Source: Bin87 sp965116785 (lineage in GTDB: Bacteria > Chloroflexota > Dehalococcoidia > Lucifugimonadales > UBA3495). From it: a stretch of DNA of 64,000 bases. This document shows, in pieces, positions 6,629 through 15,369 of this stretch. The stretch is from assembly GCA_965116785.1 (NCBI GenBank), contig OZ220731.1:2480001-2544000 (forward strand), in the 5' to 3' direction. A program made the translations under genes and the position numbers. Position 1 is the stretch's first letter. Each line of letters opens with the position of its first letter. The notes under the pieces were generated by a model. The model saw nothing but the letters and a program-made list of their open reading frames with translations. It did not search any database and had not been told where the DNA came from.

Positions 6629-8224
6629 TTAGGCGATCGCGGAAGAGCCTTCTCCCTTCAGGTAGTCGGCGGTGCGTAGCGCCAGGGCCTGTATCGTCGT
6701 GGTCGGATTGATGCATGCGCCGGTGGTGAAGATGCTGCCGTCGATGATGAACAGGTTGGGCACGTCGTGGGCGCGGCCCCAGCGGTCCACCACGGAGCGG
6801 TCGGGGTCTGATCCCATGCGCGCCGTGCCCAGCAGATGCCAGCCTGCGTTGCGACGCAACCTGGAGGATACAACCTTCTTCGCGCCGGCCGCCTCGAGCA
6901 CCTCGCTGGCGCGGGCGATGCCGTGGTCCAGCATGGCCCACGTGTTGTCGCTGACCGTGTAGTCGATCTTGGGCGAGGGGATGCCGTGATTGTCCGTGAG
7001 CGTCGGGTCCAGCGTGACCGTGTTGTGCTCTTCGGGCAGATCCTCAGTCATGATGACGATGCCCATCTGGTGCCGGAACCGCTCGGCGAAGCCGCGGTGG
7101 TGTCCCTCGCCCCATTCCACCTGCTGGCCGACCAGACCGCCCAGCGCTAGCTGCAACGGAGCGCCGCCCACATTGGAAATCTGCATGTCGTAACCGCGCA
7201 CGAACCCGCGCCGCACGTCGGTCTCGTAGAACTCCTGGCTCAGCATGGAGGAGCCCCGCGGCCCGTCGTCGCCGCCCAGGTCTTCGTCGAACAAGCCCAG
7301 CACGTAGCCGCACGGATGGTGCATCAGGTTGCGCCCCACCTGCCCGCTGCTGTTGGCCAGTCCGTCCGGGAACAGCGCGCTCCTGGAGTTGAGGAGCAAC
7401 CTGGAGGTGCCGATACCGTTGCAGGCCAGCACCACGACTTTCGCGAACTGCGCCTGCAGATCGCCGTTGCGGTCGTAGTAGGCAGCGCCAGTGGCCCGAC
7501 CGCCGGCGTCCACGAGTATCTCCCTCACCCGGGCATGGGTGATCAGGCGCGCACCCTGCTTGAGAGCGCTGGGCCAGAAGATGATGTCGCTGCTGGACGG
7601 AGACCGCAGGTACTCTCCCACGTCCGCCGGCCGGCCGTCGTAGGCAGTTGACGCCACGGCGTTGTCCGATGACCACCAGTGCCAGCCCAACTGGTTGAAG
7701 GCGCGGGCCAGTTTCTCGCCGCCCGGCCCGATGGGCAGCGGTGGCGTGGGGCGGGCCGGCTTGGGCGGATAGGCCGGGTCTCCCTGCAATCCGCTGACGC
7801 CGTGGGCGCGGTCGTTCTGGTCGTAGTACGGCTCCAGCTCGAAGTAGTCCATGGGCCAGTCGTCGGCCACGCCGTCCAGGGATTTCAGACGGAAGTCCGA
7901 TGGATGGAAACGGGGGAAGTGGGAACCCCAGTGGATGGTGCTGCCGCCCACCGCGCTGTACATGTACGGCGCGATGGGGGTATCGTCCTCGTTGACCGGA
8001 TAGTCCTCCGGCAACCCGCGGAAGTTGGGGTTGGGATGGAAATCGGTCTGCCAATGCAGTTGCGCCTGCGGTTCATTGACCGGAAAGGCGTTTAACGGCA
8101 CCCAGCCGCCCTGCTCCAGGCACACCACCTTCACGCCGGCCTGGGTCAGGCTCCAGGTGAAAGCGCCGCCCGAAGCGCCGGCCCCGATGACCAAGACGTC
8201 CGCAATGTCGTGTTTGCTGCCCAT
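6629..8224 (-). CDS. GMC-family FAD oxidoreductase
   Basis: The protein is 531 aa from ATG 8224, which has AGGAG seven bases before it. The longer reading to 8320 crosses a hairpin and is unlikely. The FAD dinucleotide motif VLVIGAGASGG is near 10-20. The GMC signature region is SAVGGSTIHWG, the C-terminal catalytic His lies in GWHLLGTARMG, and CINPTTTIQALALRTADYL closes the fold. The pattern is closest to gluconate 2-dehydrogenase/alcohol dehydrogenase-type GMC enzymes. It probably oxidises an alcohol or sugar with an unidentified electron acceptor. No cytochrome subunit is adjacent; a 183-aa unknown follows. Confidence 0.93.
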   Translation of the reverse strand: MGSKHDIADVLVIGAGASGGAFTWSLTQAGVKVVCLEQGGWVPLNAFPVNEPQAQLHWQTDFHPNPNFRGLPEDYPVNEDDTPIAPYMYSAVGGSTIHWGSHFPRFHPSDFRLKSLDGVADDWPMDYFELEPYYDQNDRAHGVSGLQGDPAYPPKPARPTPPLPIGPGGEKLARAFNQLGWHWWSSDNAVASTAYDGRPADVGEYLRSPSSSDIIFWPSALKQGARLITHARVREILVDAGGRATGAAYYDRNGDLQAQFAKVVVLACNGIGTSRLLLNSRSALFPDGLANSSGQVGRNLMHHPCGYVLGLFDEDLGGDDGPRGSSMLSQEFYETDVRRGFVRGYDMQISNVGGAPLQLALGGLVGQQVEWGEGHHRGFAERFRHQMGIVIMTEDLPEEHNTVTLDPTLTDNHGIPSPKIDYTVSDNTWAMLDHGIARASEVLEAAGAKKVVSSRLRRNAGWHLLGTARMGSDPDRSVVDRWGRAHDVPNLFIIDGSIFTTGACINPTTTIQALALRTADYLKGEGSSAIA

Positions 8225-8247
8225 TTGTTTGCTCCTGTTCCCTAAGT

Positions 8248-8275
8248 GGGAAGAGACACTCGCGTCTCTATTCCC
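8248..8275. terminator. Intergenic hairpin after Uma2 gene
   Basis: GGGAAGAGAC at 8248-8257 pairs with GTCTC-TA-TTCCC at 8264-8275 around a 6-base loop. It sits between the Uma2 stop and the GMC start on the minus strand. No T-tract follows, so termination is only likely. Confidence 0.4.
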
Positions 8276-8277
8276 GT

Positions 8278-9162
8278 TCAACTTCCGTTTGGCCTCCGTA
8301 GTCTCTCCAACTCTCGCCACCGCTCAATTTGGTCGTCAATTGAGGGTTCTACGTTCGGCTCTATACCTGCCTGGCGCAACAGATCCTCAAGGCGATTCAC
8401 TCGGTCCTCGGCGACGAAGCGCCGATACTCGGCGTCCACACACCGATGTCTCGCGTCTGTCCACAGTTTCAGGGCGGCATCCAATCGTTCCGATTGTTCC
8501 TGCAAATTCGGCAGGATGCGACCGCCGGTGGTTTGATGCCAGCGCAATAAATCGCCATCCCAACGCAGTTCAAGATCCAACGCGGGACTGTATCCCCGCA
8601 ACTCTCCTTCATCCGTGGCAGTGATCTCAAAAGGTTGATAGTCACCGTCCACTAACTTCCAGCCGGCCAGGGGAGTGTCCTGATGCTGATCTATAGGATC
8701 ACAGAGACGCCAAAATTCGGCGACTCCGTAGCGCGCATATGCTGCCCGCTTGCGGTTGTAATCGTAGTCCAGTTTCACATCAACCGGGCGAAACTCTCCA
8801 AATGTATCCTCCGCAGACATTACCAATAGATCATTCAGGATCTCGGGGACGACTTCGAGCGTGAATTCCGGCGGCTTGCCAACTTCGTCGATGATGTACC
8901 CGTTGCGCCCGATGATCGCGTCGGGAATGACGTCGAAGGCCACCACGAAGTCCAATTTGACCCAGCCGTCCGAGTCGTCAGGCATTTGGCAGAGGAAACC
9001 ATTACCTCCGACCAGAACTTCGGGTTGGTTTCGGAAATGTGACTCCAGGGGAAGGTACAGGTCACGCATCCGCCGCCCGCGCCGCATGTCACCAACTTTG
9101 GATGGGTCGGGCAGCAGAGTGGGCAACGGATATTCGTACCTCAGGCGATGCCTAGTCACCAT
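8278..9162 (-). CDS. Uma2-family putative endonuclease
   Basis: The protein is 294 aa from ATG 9162; a GTG at 9189 is also open. The Uma2 (DUF820) fold is recognisable from WVKLDFVVAFDVIPDAI, IIDEVGKPPEFTLEVVPE and NRKRAAYARYGVAEFWRLCDP, which carry the PD-(D/E)XK-like acidic residues. The C-terminal 90 residues are charged and helical (LNRLEDLLRQAG-like), probably a coiled coil. Uma2 proteins are abundant in cyanobacteria, Chloroflexota and sponge symbionts; their biological role is unclear. It appears to be monocistronic. Confidence 0.85.
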   Translation of the reverse strand: MVTRHRLRYEYPLPTLLPDPSKVGDMRRGRRMRDLYLPLESHFRNQPEVLVGGNGFLCQMPDDSDGWVKLDFVVAFDVIPDAIIGRNGYIIDEVGKPPEFTLEVVPEILNDLLVMSAEDTFGEFRPVDVKLDYDYNRKRAAYARYGVAEFWRLCDPIDQHQDTPLAGWKLVDGDYQPFEITATDEGELRGYSPALDLELRWDGDLLRWHQTTGGRILPNLQEQSERLDAALKLWTDARHRCVDAEYRRFVAEDRVNRLEDLLRQAGIEPNVEPSIDDQIERWRELERLRRPNGS

Positions 9163-9230
9163 GGGACATTCGGCCTCGCAACTACACACTTGGAACTAGT
9201 TAAACCTTGATCCGTCCGGGCCGCGTGTCC

Positions 9231-10430
9231 CTACTTGCGCTCGAAGACCGCCGCCACGCCCTGGCCGCCGCCCACGCACATGGTCTCGAGGCCCCACTGG
9301 GCATCCTGACGCTGCATCTCGTGGAGCATGGTGGTCAGGATGCGGGCGCCGGTGGCCGCGATGGGATGGCCCAGGGAGATGCCGGAGCCGTTCACGTTCA
9401 GGTTGTCCTCGTGGGGCAATTGCCACTCGCGCAGCACTGCCAGAACCTGGGCCGCGAAGGCCTCGTTGAGCTCGATGATGTCCATGTCGCCCAGGGTCAT
9501 GCCGATCTTGTCCATGACCTTGTTCACCGCCGGCACCGGGCCGATGCCCATGGTGGCGGGATGGCAACCGGTGACGGCCCAACCGCGCAGGAAGGCCATG
9601 GGCTCCAGGCCCAGCTCATCCAGCTTGTCTTCGGCAACCACCAGGCAGACGGAAGCGGCGTCGTTCTGGCTGCTGGCGTTGCCGGCCGTGACCACGCCAT
9701 CGCGCATCACCGGGCGCAGCCGTCCCAGCACCTCCATGGTGGTGTCGGCGCGGGGGCCCTCGTCGGCGTCAAAAATCTTGGGGTCGCCGCGGCGCTGGGG
9801 GATGCTCACCGGCACGATCTCGTCGGCGAACTTGCCAGAATCGCGAGCGGCGACGGCGCGCTGGTGGCTGCGCAGGGAATATTCATCCTGCTCCTCGCGC
9901 GGAATTTCGTACTCACGAGCCAGGTTCTCCGCCGTCTCCACCATGCCGCCGGGAATGGGGCCGAAGCGTTCGTCCGGCGCGATGGTGGTCCGAGCGCGCG
10001 CCAGCCGGTCATGGAAGGTCACCGAGCCGAACCGGGCGCCCCAGCGCGACTCGTTGCTGTAGAACTCCGCGCTGCTCATGCTCTCGGCGCCGCCGGCAAT
10101 GACCACGTCGGCATTCTCCGTCTGGATCAGCATGGAGGCGTTGAGGATGGCCTGGAGGCCGGAGGAGCAGCGGCGGTCCAGCTGATAGCCCGGCACCTCG
10201 ATGGGCAGGCCCGCCTTGAGGCTCGCCAGTCGGCCGATGGCTGGGTTCTCGCCGGACGGGTAGCCGTGGCCCAAGATCACGTCATCGACCTTGGCCGGGT
10301 CCACGCCGCTGCGTTCCAGCGCGGCCTGGATCACGGTGGACGCCAGTTCGGCGGCGGGCACGTCCCGCAGCGCCCCGCCGAAATTACCGACGGCGGTGCG
10401 GACCGGGGAAACGATGGCTACTCCTCTCAT
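9231..10430 (-). CDS. Acetyl-CoA C-acyltransferase (thiolase)
   Basis: The protein is 399 aa, the standard thiolase length. Cys88 lies in DRRCSSGLQA as the acyl-accepting nucleophile, GHPIAATGAR provides the catalytic His and CVGGGQG the second Cys near the end. NEAFAAQ is also conserved. It cleaves 3-ketoacyl-CoA to acetyl-CoA plus a shortened acyl-CoA, or runs in reverse. No other beta-oxidation gene is adjacent. ATG 10430 has AAGGAGG upstream. A hairpin followed by TTTT separates it from the upstream uracil-DNA glycosylase gene. Confidence 0.95.
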   Translation of the reverse strand: MRGVAIVSPVRTAVGNFGGALRDVPAAELASTVIQAALERSGVDPAKVDDVILGHGYPSGENPAIGRLASLKAGLPIEVPGYQLDRRCSSGLQAILNASMLIQTENADVVIAGGAESMSSAEFYSNESRWGARFGSVTFHDRLARARTTIAPDERFGPIPGGMVETAENLAREYEIPREEQDEYSLRSHQRAVAARDSGKFADEIVPVSIPQRRGDPKIFDADEGPRADTTMEVLGRLRPVMRDGVVTAGNASSQNDAASVCLVVAEDKLDELGLEPMAFLRGWAVTGCHPATMGIGPVPAVNKVMDKIGMTLGDMDIIELNEAFAAQVLAVLREWQLPHEDNLNVNGSGISLGHPIAATGARILTTMLHEMQRQDAQWGLETMCVGGGQGVAAVFERK

Positions 10431-10456
10431 GACGGCCTCCTTGGGACGGGGAAAAT

Positions 10457-10477
10457 GCCGGCCTCGTTGAGGCCGGC
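10457..10477 (-). terminator. Intrinsic terminator before the thiolase gene
   Basis: GCCGGCCTC and its complement GAGGCCGGC flank GTT. On the minus strand the stem is followed by ATTTTCCCC. It would end transcripts arriving from the uracil-DNA glycosylase gene. Confidence 0.6.
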
Positions 10478-10580
10478 GGGATTGCTCAATGGTGCGGGCA
10501 TGATACCCGCTAGGCGTCGGGGTGTAAAACTGCCGAGATCCCGCGCGGACGGGCCATTCTAAAGTTCCACATCACTCAAC

Positions 10581-10650
10581 ATTCCGCTCGTCCTGATCCT
10601 GTCGCAGGACCCGCTCGTGGTTCGACAGGCTCACCATGAGCGGGGCATGA
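10581..10650. repeat. Extragenic repeat, GAGC-CTGTCGAA type
   Basis: The region contains GGTTCGACAGGCTCACCATG and inverted GTCCTG/CAGGAC segments. In translation it gives the familiar spurious tail LMVSLSNHERVLRQDQDER, seen widely in database ORFs from many bacteria. It is an intergenic repeat rather than a gene. Only one copy is present in this window. Confidence 0.55.
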
Positions 10651-10657
10651 AACGAAC

Positions 10658-11389
10658 TCAGAATCCGCAGGCGTCCCACGCCCGGGCGAACACCGCGTCC
10701 AGCATGGGCTCGGTCAGCCGGCCGGTCTGGGTGTTCTGCTGGCTGGGGTGGTAGCAGGCGATCAGCAGCGGCCCGTCCTCCGGCAGCAGGGTCGCCACGT
10801 CGTGGCCGAAAGGAGGCTTCCGGTCCGGCGACGTCCGGCCTGCCGCAGCGTATGACCGCAGGAAAGCATCGAAGGCGATGCGACCCAGGCATACGACGGC
10901 GCGCAGGTCGGTGAGCAGCTCGATCTCACGGACGATGTACGGCTGACAGGCGGCCAACTCCTCGCGGGTTGGCTTATTGGCGGGCGGGGCGCAGCGGCCG
11001 GCGGCAGTGATCAGCGCTCCCTGCAGTTCCAGTCCGTCACCGGGTCGACGCGACTCGGGCTGGTTGGCGAAACCGGCTCGGTACAACGCGCCAAACAGCC
11101 AGTCGCCGCTGCGGTCACCCGTGAACATCCGTCCGGTGCGGTTGCCGCCGTGGGCCGCAGGAGCCAGTCCGACAATCAACAGGCGCGCATTCGGGTCCCC
11201 AAAGGCGGCGAGAGGACGGCCCCAGTAGTCCTCGTCGCGGTACATCCGGCGCTTTACCCGGGCGGTCTCCTCCCGCCATTCCACGAGTCTGGGGCAGGCA
11301 CGGCAGGCGACCACCCGCTCCTGCACCTCGCCAATGGTGGCGGCAGCCTGGGCCGCCGAGTGGGTATCAGTGACGATGCCCGTGCCCAT
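10658..11389 (-). CDS. Uracil-DNA glycosylase, family 5-like (UDGb)
   Basis: The protein is 243 aa from ATG 11389; a GTG at 11422 would overlap more of HyuB. It has CRACPRLVEWRE with Cys ligands for a 4Fe-4S cluster, the glycosylase motif GLAPAAHGGNRTGRMFTGD and the C-terminal HPSQQNTQTGRLT motif. These are features of thermophile-type UDGb enzymes that remove uracil and other deaminated bases. It overlaps the last bases of the frameshifted hyuB and probably belongs to the same transcript. Confidence 0.9.
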   Translation of the reverse strand: MGTGIVTDTHSAAQAAATIGEVQERVVACRACPRLVEWREETARVKRRMYRDEDYWGRPLAAFGDPNARLLIVGLAPAAHGGNRTGRMFTGDRSGDWLFGALYRAGFANQPESRRPGDGLELQGALITAAGRCAPPANKPTREELAACQPYIVREIELLTDLRAVVCLGRIAFDAFLRSYAAAGRTSPDRKPPFGHDVATLLPEDGPLLIACYHPSQQNTQTGRLTEPMLDAVFARAWDACGF

Positions 11390-12976
11390 CGCTGCCGTCC
11401 GGCGCGCCCCAACCGCCGCCACCCGGCGTGCGAATGCTCAAGATGTCGCCGGCCTCAACGTCCAGCGTCTCCTTCCCGGCCAATCGCACTTCTTCGTAGC
11501 CGCCTTTAAGCAGCACGTTCTCGCCGTGCTCGCCATGGTGTCCGCCGTGGTAGCCGGGCGGTGCGTACCGGCGTCGCTCGGAAGGACGGTGACGCGGGCG
11601 GGACTGAGGAACTCGACGTCGCGGATCAGGCCGTCGCCTCCCTTGTGCAGCCCGTCGCCGCCGGATCCCCGGCGCAGGGCGTAGCGGCGCAGGCGCAGCG
11701 GGAAGGCGAACTCCAGCGCCTCCACCGGCGTGTTCATGGTGTTGGTCATGTGGGTGTGGATGCCGGACACGCCGTCCTTGTCGGGTCGGGCGCCCATGCC
11801 GCCGCCAATGGTTTCGTAGTAGACGTAGGGCTTGTCCCGGGAGATGTCGTGCCCGCCGATGATCATGTTGTTCATCGTGCCCTGGGACGACGCCGGAATA
11901 CGATCCGGCATGGCCTGGCTCATGGCGGCCAGCAGCACGTCGGTGATGCGCTGCGAGGTCTCCACGTTGCCGCCAGCCACACCGCGCTGGGGCAGCGGGT
12001 CCACCAGGCTCCCACGCGGGGTGATGACCTCCACCGGCCTCAGGCAGCCCTGGTTGGCGGGAGCCTCGTCGCCTACCACGCAGCGCACCACGTACAGGCT
12101 GGCGGATACGGTGACCGCGCGGGGCGCGTTGATGCAACCGGGCCGCTGGTCGGCGGTGCCGGTGAAGTCGATTTTCATCCGGTCGCCGTCCACAGTCACC
12201 GCCACCGAGATGCGCACGGGCTCTTCGGTGAGACCGTCGTCGTCCATGTAGTCGGTCACGTTGTAGGTGCCGTCGGGTATTTCGGTGATGCGACGGCGGG
12301 TCAGACGCTCGGAATAGTCCAGCAGCGCATCCATGTGCTCCAGGGTTTCATCAAGGCCGTACCGTTCGGCGATTTCGGTCAAGCGCTTATCGCCCACCCG
12401 AATGGACGCAATCTGCGCGGCCAGGTCGCCCTGTCGATCGTCGGGGGTCCGCGAGTTGCGGCAGATCAGCGCGATGACCTCATGGTTGATGCGACCACCG
12501 CGCGAAAGTTTCAGGGGCGGAATGATCATCCCCTCCTGATAAAGCTCGGTGGACAGGGGCATCGAACCGGGCGCCATGCCGCCCACGTCGGAGTGGTGGC
12601 CCCGATTGCTCACGTACCCGATCAGTCGCTTCCCGTCCTCGCCGTCGATGTACGCCGGCGCCACCAGCGTTATGTCCGGCAGATGAGAACCGCCCAGGTA
12701 GGGGTCATTCAGGATGACGATGTCGCCCGGCCTCAGCCCACGCGGGAAGGTCTGCAACGCGGCTTGCACGGAAGCCGGCATCGCACCCAGATGCACCGGC
12801 TGGTGGGCGGCCTGCGCCACCATCTCGGCGGCGGGATTAAACAGCGCACAAGAGAAATCCTGCCGCTCCTTCATGTTGGTGGAGTAGCTGGTGCGCTGTA
12901 GAGCCACGCCCATCTCCTCGGAAACGGAGATGAACATGTTCTTGAAAACTTCCAGGCTGATGGCGTCAACGGGCAT
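11367..12976 (-). CDS. Hydantoinase/oxoprolinase subunit B, frameshifted near 3' end
   Basis: The main frame starts MPVDAISLEVFKNMFISVSEEMG and runs as a typical HyuB: LFNPAAEMVAQAAHQPVHLGAMP, ILNDPYLGGSHLPDITL, RGHHSDVGGMAPGSM. Near 11583 the family pattern jumps frame: the first frame gives nonsense after ARVTVLP, while the other frame gives RRRYAPPGYHGGHHGEHGEN and ends with the expected GGGGWG. One base appears to be missing. This is either a real truncation or an assembly error. HyuB pairs with HyuA for ATP-dependent opening of hydantoin or 5-oxoproline-like rings. hyuA lies 2.4 kb away with opposite-strand genes between. Confidence 0.88.
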
Positions 12977-13089
12977 GGCGATTTACTTCCTCTCCTCAAT
13001 CGCGAAAAACGGCATGATTGTAGCAGAGCCAATCGCGCCGAGCGGCCGGCTATACTTCGGCCCGCAATCATGCGAGACGGGACAGAGCA

Positions 13090-13845
13090 TTGAATAGACG
13101 AAGGCCAACCGTGGCAACCATGCTGGCTACGGTAATTGTGGCGGCGGTTTTCCTGCTTGCCACCGCAGGACCGGCAGCAGCACAGGGTCCGGAGTTGGAC
13201 GGCGCCGGCTCTCCTGCATCCGCGTTCGACGTCGTAACCGAAGCAATCAAAGACTGGCTGGCGATAGTCGGCGCAGCAGTGTCCATCGTCGTGGTGATCG
13301 GTGGCGTTATTCTGGCTCGGCGCAACGCGCAGATCTTTAGGGCCAAATCGCCCCACGTAGTCATATCCCACGAGATCTCGCACCGGTTTGTGGGCGACAG
13401 CTACGTGCACATCTTCGTGACGGCCCTGCTTCACAACAGTTCTCGCGTTCACATCGAGTTTCTGGATGGGTTCGCGGCCATCCAGCTAATCAGGCCAGTC
13501 TCGGATGACGACATTGAAGCGCTCTATGACCGGGTATTCGCCGAGCAAATGTCTGACAATCTTGAATGGCCGTATCTGGACGTGTTGCGCCATCGCTGGG
13601 ATAGCGACGGTCTTCTGGCGGAACCCGGTGAAACGGAAACTGAAATATTCGACTTCATCGTGCAAAGGGACATCGAGTCGGTGGCCGTGACGACGTATTT
13701 CTTCAACTCACGAGTGGTTGGTAACTTACCCGACGACACCGAATTGGACGAGGTGCGCCGACGTAGAAGACGGTTGCGCCGGTGGCTGACAGTTCGAGGG
13801 CCCCTGGGCTGGGGACGTACGACCGTGCATGATATAGTGACGTAA
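13090..13845 (+). CDS. Exported membrane protein, hypothetical
   Basis: The protein is 251 aa from TTG 13090 (ATG 13120 is an alternative). Residues 1-32 are a signal peptide ending AAAQG. A transmembrane helix lies at about 56-77 (WLAIVGAAVSIVVVIGGVIL) and is followed by a positive RRNAQ stop-transfer sequence. The remaining 170 residues form a cytoplasmic mixed domain with many aromatic and acidic residues, ending in the basic cluster RRRRRRLRRWL. No family is recognised. It diverges from hyuB. Confidence 0.65.
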   Translation: MNRRRPTVATMLATVIVAAVFLLATAGPAAAQGPELDGAGSPASAFDVVTEAIKDWLAIVGAAVSIVVVIGGVILARRNAQIFRAKSPHVVISHEISHRFVGDSYVHIFVTALLHNSSRVHIEFLDGFAAIQLIRPVSDDDIEALYDRVFAEQMSDNLEWPYLDVLRHRWDSDGLLAEPGETETEIFDFIVQRDIESVAVTTYFFNSRVVGNLPDDTELDEVRRRRRRLRRWLTVRGPLGWGRTTVHDIVT

Positions 13846-13901
13846 TACTGATCCAATCAGACGGACCGCCATCGCAAGTAGTGCCAAGAGGGGACACCAA
13901 C

Positions 13902-14048
13902 ATGCCGCCGAAATCCCGCGTGGTGTTGAAAAAGGGTCGAAACCCCGGCCGCGTACCAACCAATGTCAACAAAACCGGCAAGCCGCCCGGAGCGAAGAAG
14001 GTGGAGCGGAACCAATCCCGTCCATCCGGAGAAGGGAAGGATAGCTAA
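13902..14048 (+). CDS. Small basic protein
   Basis: The protein is 48 aa from ATG 13902 with AGAGGGG eight bases upstream. The sequence (MPPKSRVVLKKGRNPGRVP...) is rich in Lys, Arg, Pro and Gly and ends GEGKDS. It is probably disordered and could bind nucleic acid. It follows the membrane protein by 56 bases on the same strand. No homologue is recognised, but the ribosome site and codon use look real. Confidence 0.5.
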   Translation: MPPKSRVVLKKGRNPGRVPTNVNKTGKPPGAKKVERNQSRPSGEGKDS

Positions 14049-14090
14049 ACGCGCACTGGCAATAGAGCACGCAGCAACTTCGCTTGACCG

Positions 14091-14903
14091 CTACAGCGAT
14101 GCCAGCAGATCTACCGCGCCAGCCGGCGCCGCCAGCTGGTAGTACTCCGTACCCATCAGGCGACGCATCACCTCCTCCGGAAGTTGCTCGAAGGGGCCGT
14201 CGTTGCTGATCTGGGTGCGGTGGCAGGACAGGGACGCGATCTTGGTGTCCACCCAGGGTGAGATGTCCAGCGTGGTGGTCACTTCGTCGTCTGGGGTACC
14301 CAGCGTGTCCACCGCGTCAACGGCGAAGGGCGGCGTGATGCCCCGGTCGGTCATCTCCTGCCACATGCGCTGGAACACGCTCCGGGGGAAGCAGACGTAG
14401 TAGAGCAGGGGCGTGGCCCCGTCGGGGTCGGAGGCGCGTTCGGCCGCGGCGGTGGCGTGGGCGCACATGGTCTTGTGATCCGGATGGCCGTAGCCGCCGG
14501 TTGGGTCGTGAGTTATCACAACGTGCGCATTGACTTCGGCGATGATGCCGCGCAACCGCTCCACCACCGCTTCGGTATTGGCGTTGCAATAGGCGTTGGG
14601 GTGGTTGTTGTCATCCCAGCCTTCCATCCCGCTGTCGCGATAATCCAGGAACCGCACGTCGCTGATGCCGGTGATGTCCATGGCGTTGCGCAGTTCCTGC
14701 TTGCGCACCTGCCACAGGTTCTCCGGCGTCGCCAGCGCCGGGTCGCTGATTTCGCCGATATCGCCGTTGGTCGCGCAGACCAGCGTCACCCTGGCGCCGC
14801 CGGCCGCCAGCATCGCCAGCAGCCCACCCGAGGCAAAACCTTCGTCGTCAGGATGGGCGTAGCACGCCAGTACGGAGAGGCGGGAGAGCGATAGAGCAGT
14901 CAT
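14091..14903 (-). CDS. PIG-L/LmbE-family deacetylase
   Basis: The protein is 270 aa. The zinc-binding AHPDDE is at 16-21, and the second His site is in GGYGHPDHKTM. The family removes acetyl groups from N-acetylglucosaminyl compounds, for example in mycothiol or bacillithiol synthesis and GPI biosynthesis, or from drug and sugar conjugates. CATNGDIGEISDP and RFLDYRDSGMEGWDDN are family-like. No bacillithiol or mycothiol partner gene is adjacent. ATG 14903. Confidence 0.9.
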   Translation of the reverse strand: MTALSLSRLSVLACYAHPDDEGFASGGLLAMLAAGGARVTLVCATNGDIGEISDPALATPENLWQVRKQELRNAMDITGISDVRFLDYRDSGMEGWDDNNHPNAYCNANTEAVVERLRGIIAEVNAHVVITHDPTGGYGHPDHKTMCAHATAAAERASDPDGATPLLYYVCFPRSVFQRMWQEMTDRGITPPFAVDAVDTLGTPDDEVTTTLDISPWVDTKIASLSCHRTQISNDGPFEQLPEEVMRRLMGTEYYQLAAPAGAVDLLASL

Positions 14904-14976
14904 GATTTCGGATACGTAAGGGATTTTACAGTCCGGCAGATACGGTGCTACATTGCAGCATCCCTGTCAACCGAGT

Positions 14977-15369
14977 ATGCCCACAATGACCACGACTGTT
15001 GATTACCACGCCGAACGGAGCTGGCATTTCCTGGAACTGGTGGATGATGAGGTAGAACGCGGGGAGTTGGAAGAAGCCGGAAATAAGCTGTGGGGCGCGG
15101 CAGCCCATGCCATCAAAGCAGTTGCCTTAAGGCGAGGCTGGCCTCACGGGTCTCACCGCGACTTGGAGGAAATCGTGATGCGCTTGGTTGATGACGAGGA
15201 CGCGCCACCAATTCTGTACACCTACTATGCGTTGGCAAACTGGTTTCACTCGCGCTTTTACGGTGGCCCGCCCGAAAAAAGCATGATTGACCACGGTAAA
15301 GGTCAGATAGCCGACTTCATCCGCTTGCTGGAGGAGTTTCAGGCCGGTTCCAGCAGCAGGTTGCCGTAG
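14977..15369 (+). CDS. HEPN/PaREP1-like helical protein
   Basis: The protein is 130 aa from ATG 14977; ATG 14986 is also possible. Its motif is DYHAERSWHFLELVDDEVERG-like at the start, then NKLWGAAAHAIKAVALRRGWPHGSH, matching PaREP1-type HEPN proteins that are frequent in archaea and Chloroflexota. No RX4-6H catalytic motif is clear. Function is unknown, and an association with a nucleotidyltransferase is typical only in some relatives. It overlaps the convergent hyuA end by 31 bases. Confidence 0.65.
   Translation: MPTMTTTVDYHAERSWHFLELVDDEVERGELEEAGNKLWGAAAHAIKAVALRRGWPHGSHRDLEEIVMRLVDDEDAPPILYTYYALANWFHSRFYGGPPEKSMIDHGKGQIADFIRLLEEFQAGSSSRLP

Noticed and set aside
10572..10892. ORF ending SNHERVLRQDQDER
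   Set aside because: This tail is a known spurious product of an extragenic repeat, and the rest is antisense to the glycosylase gene.
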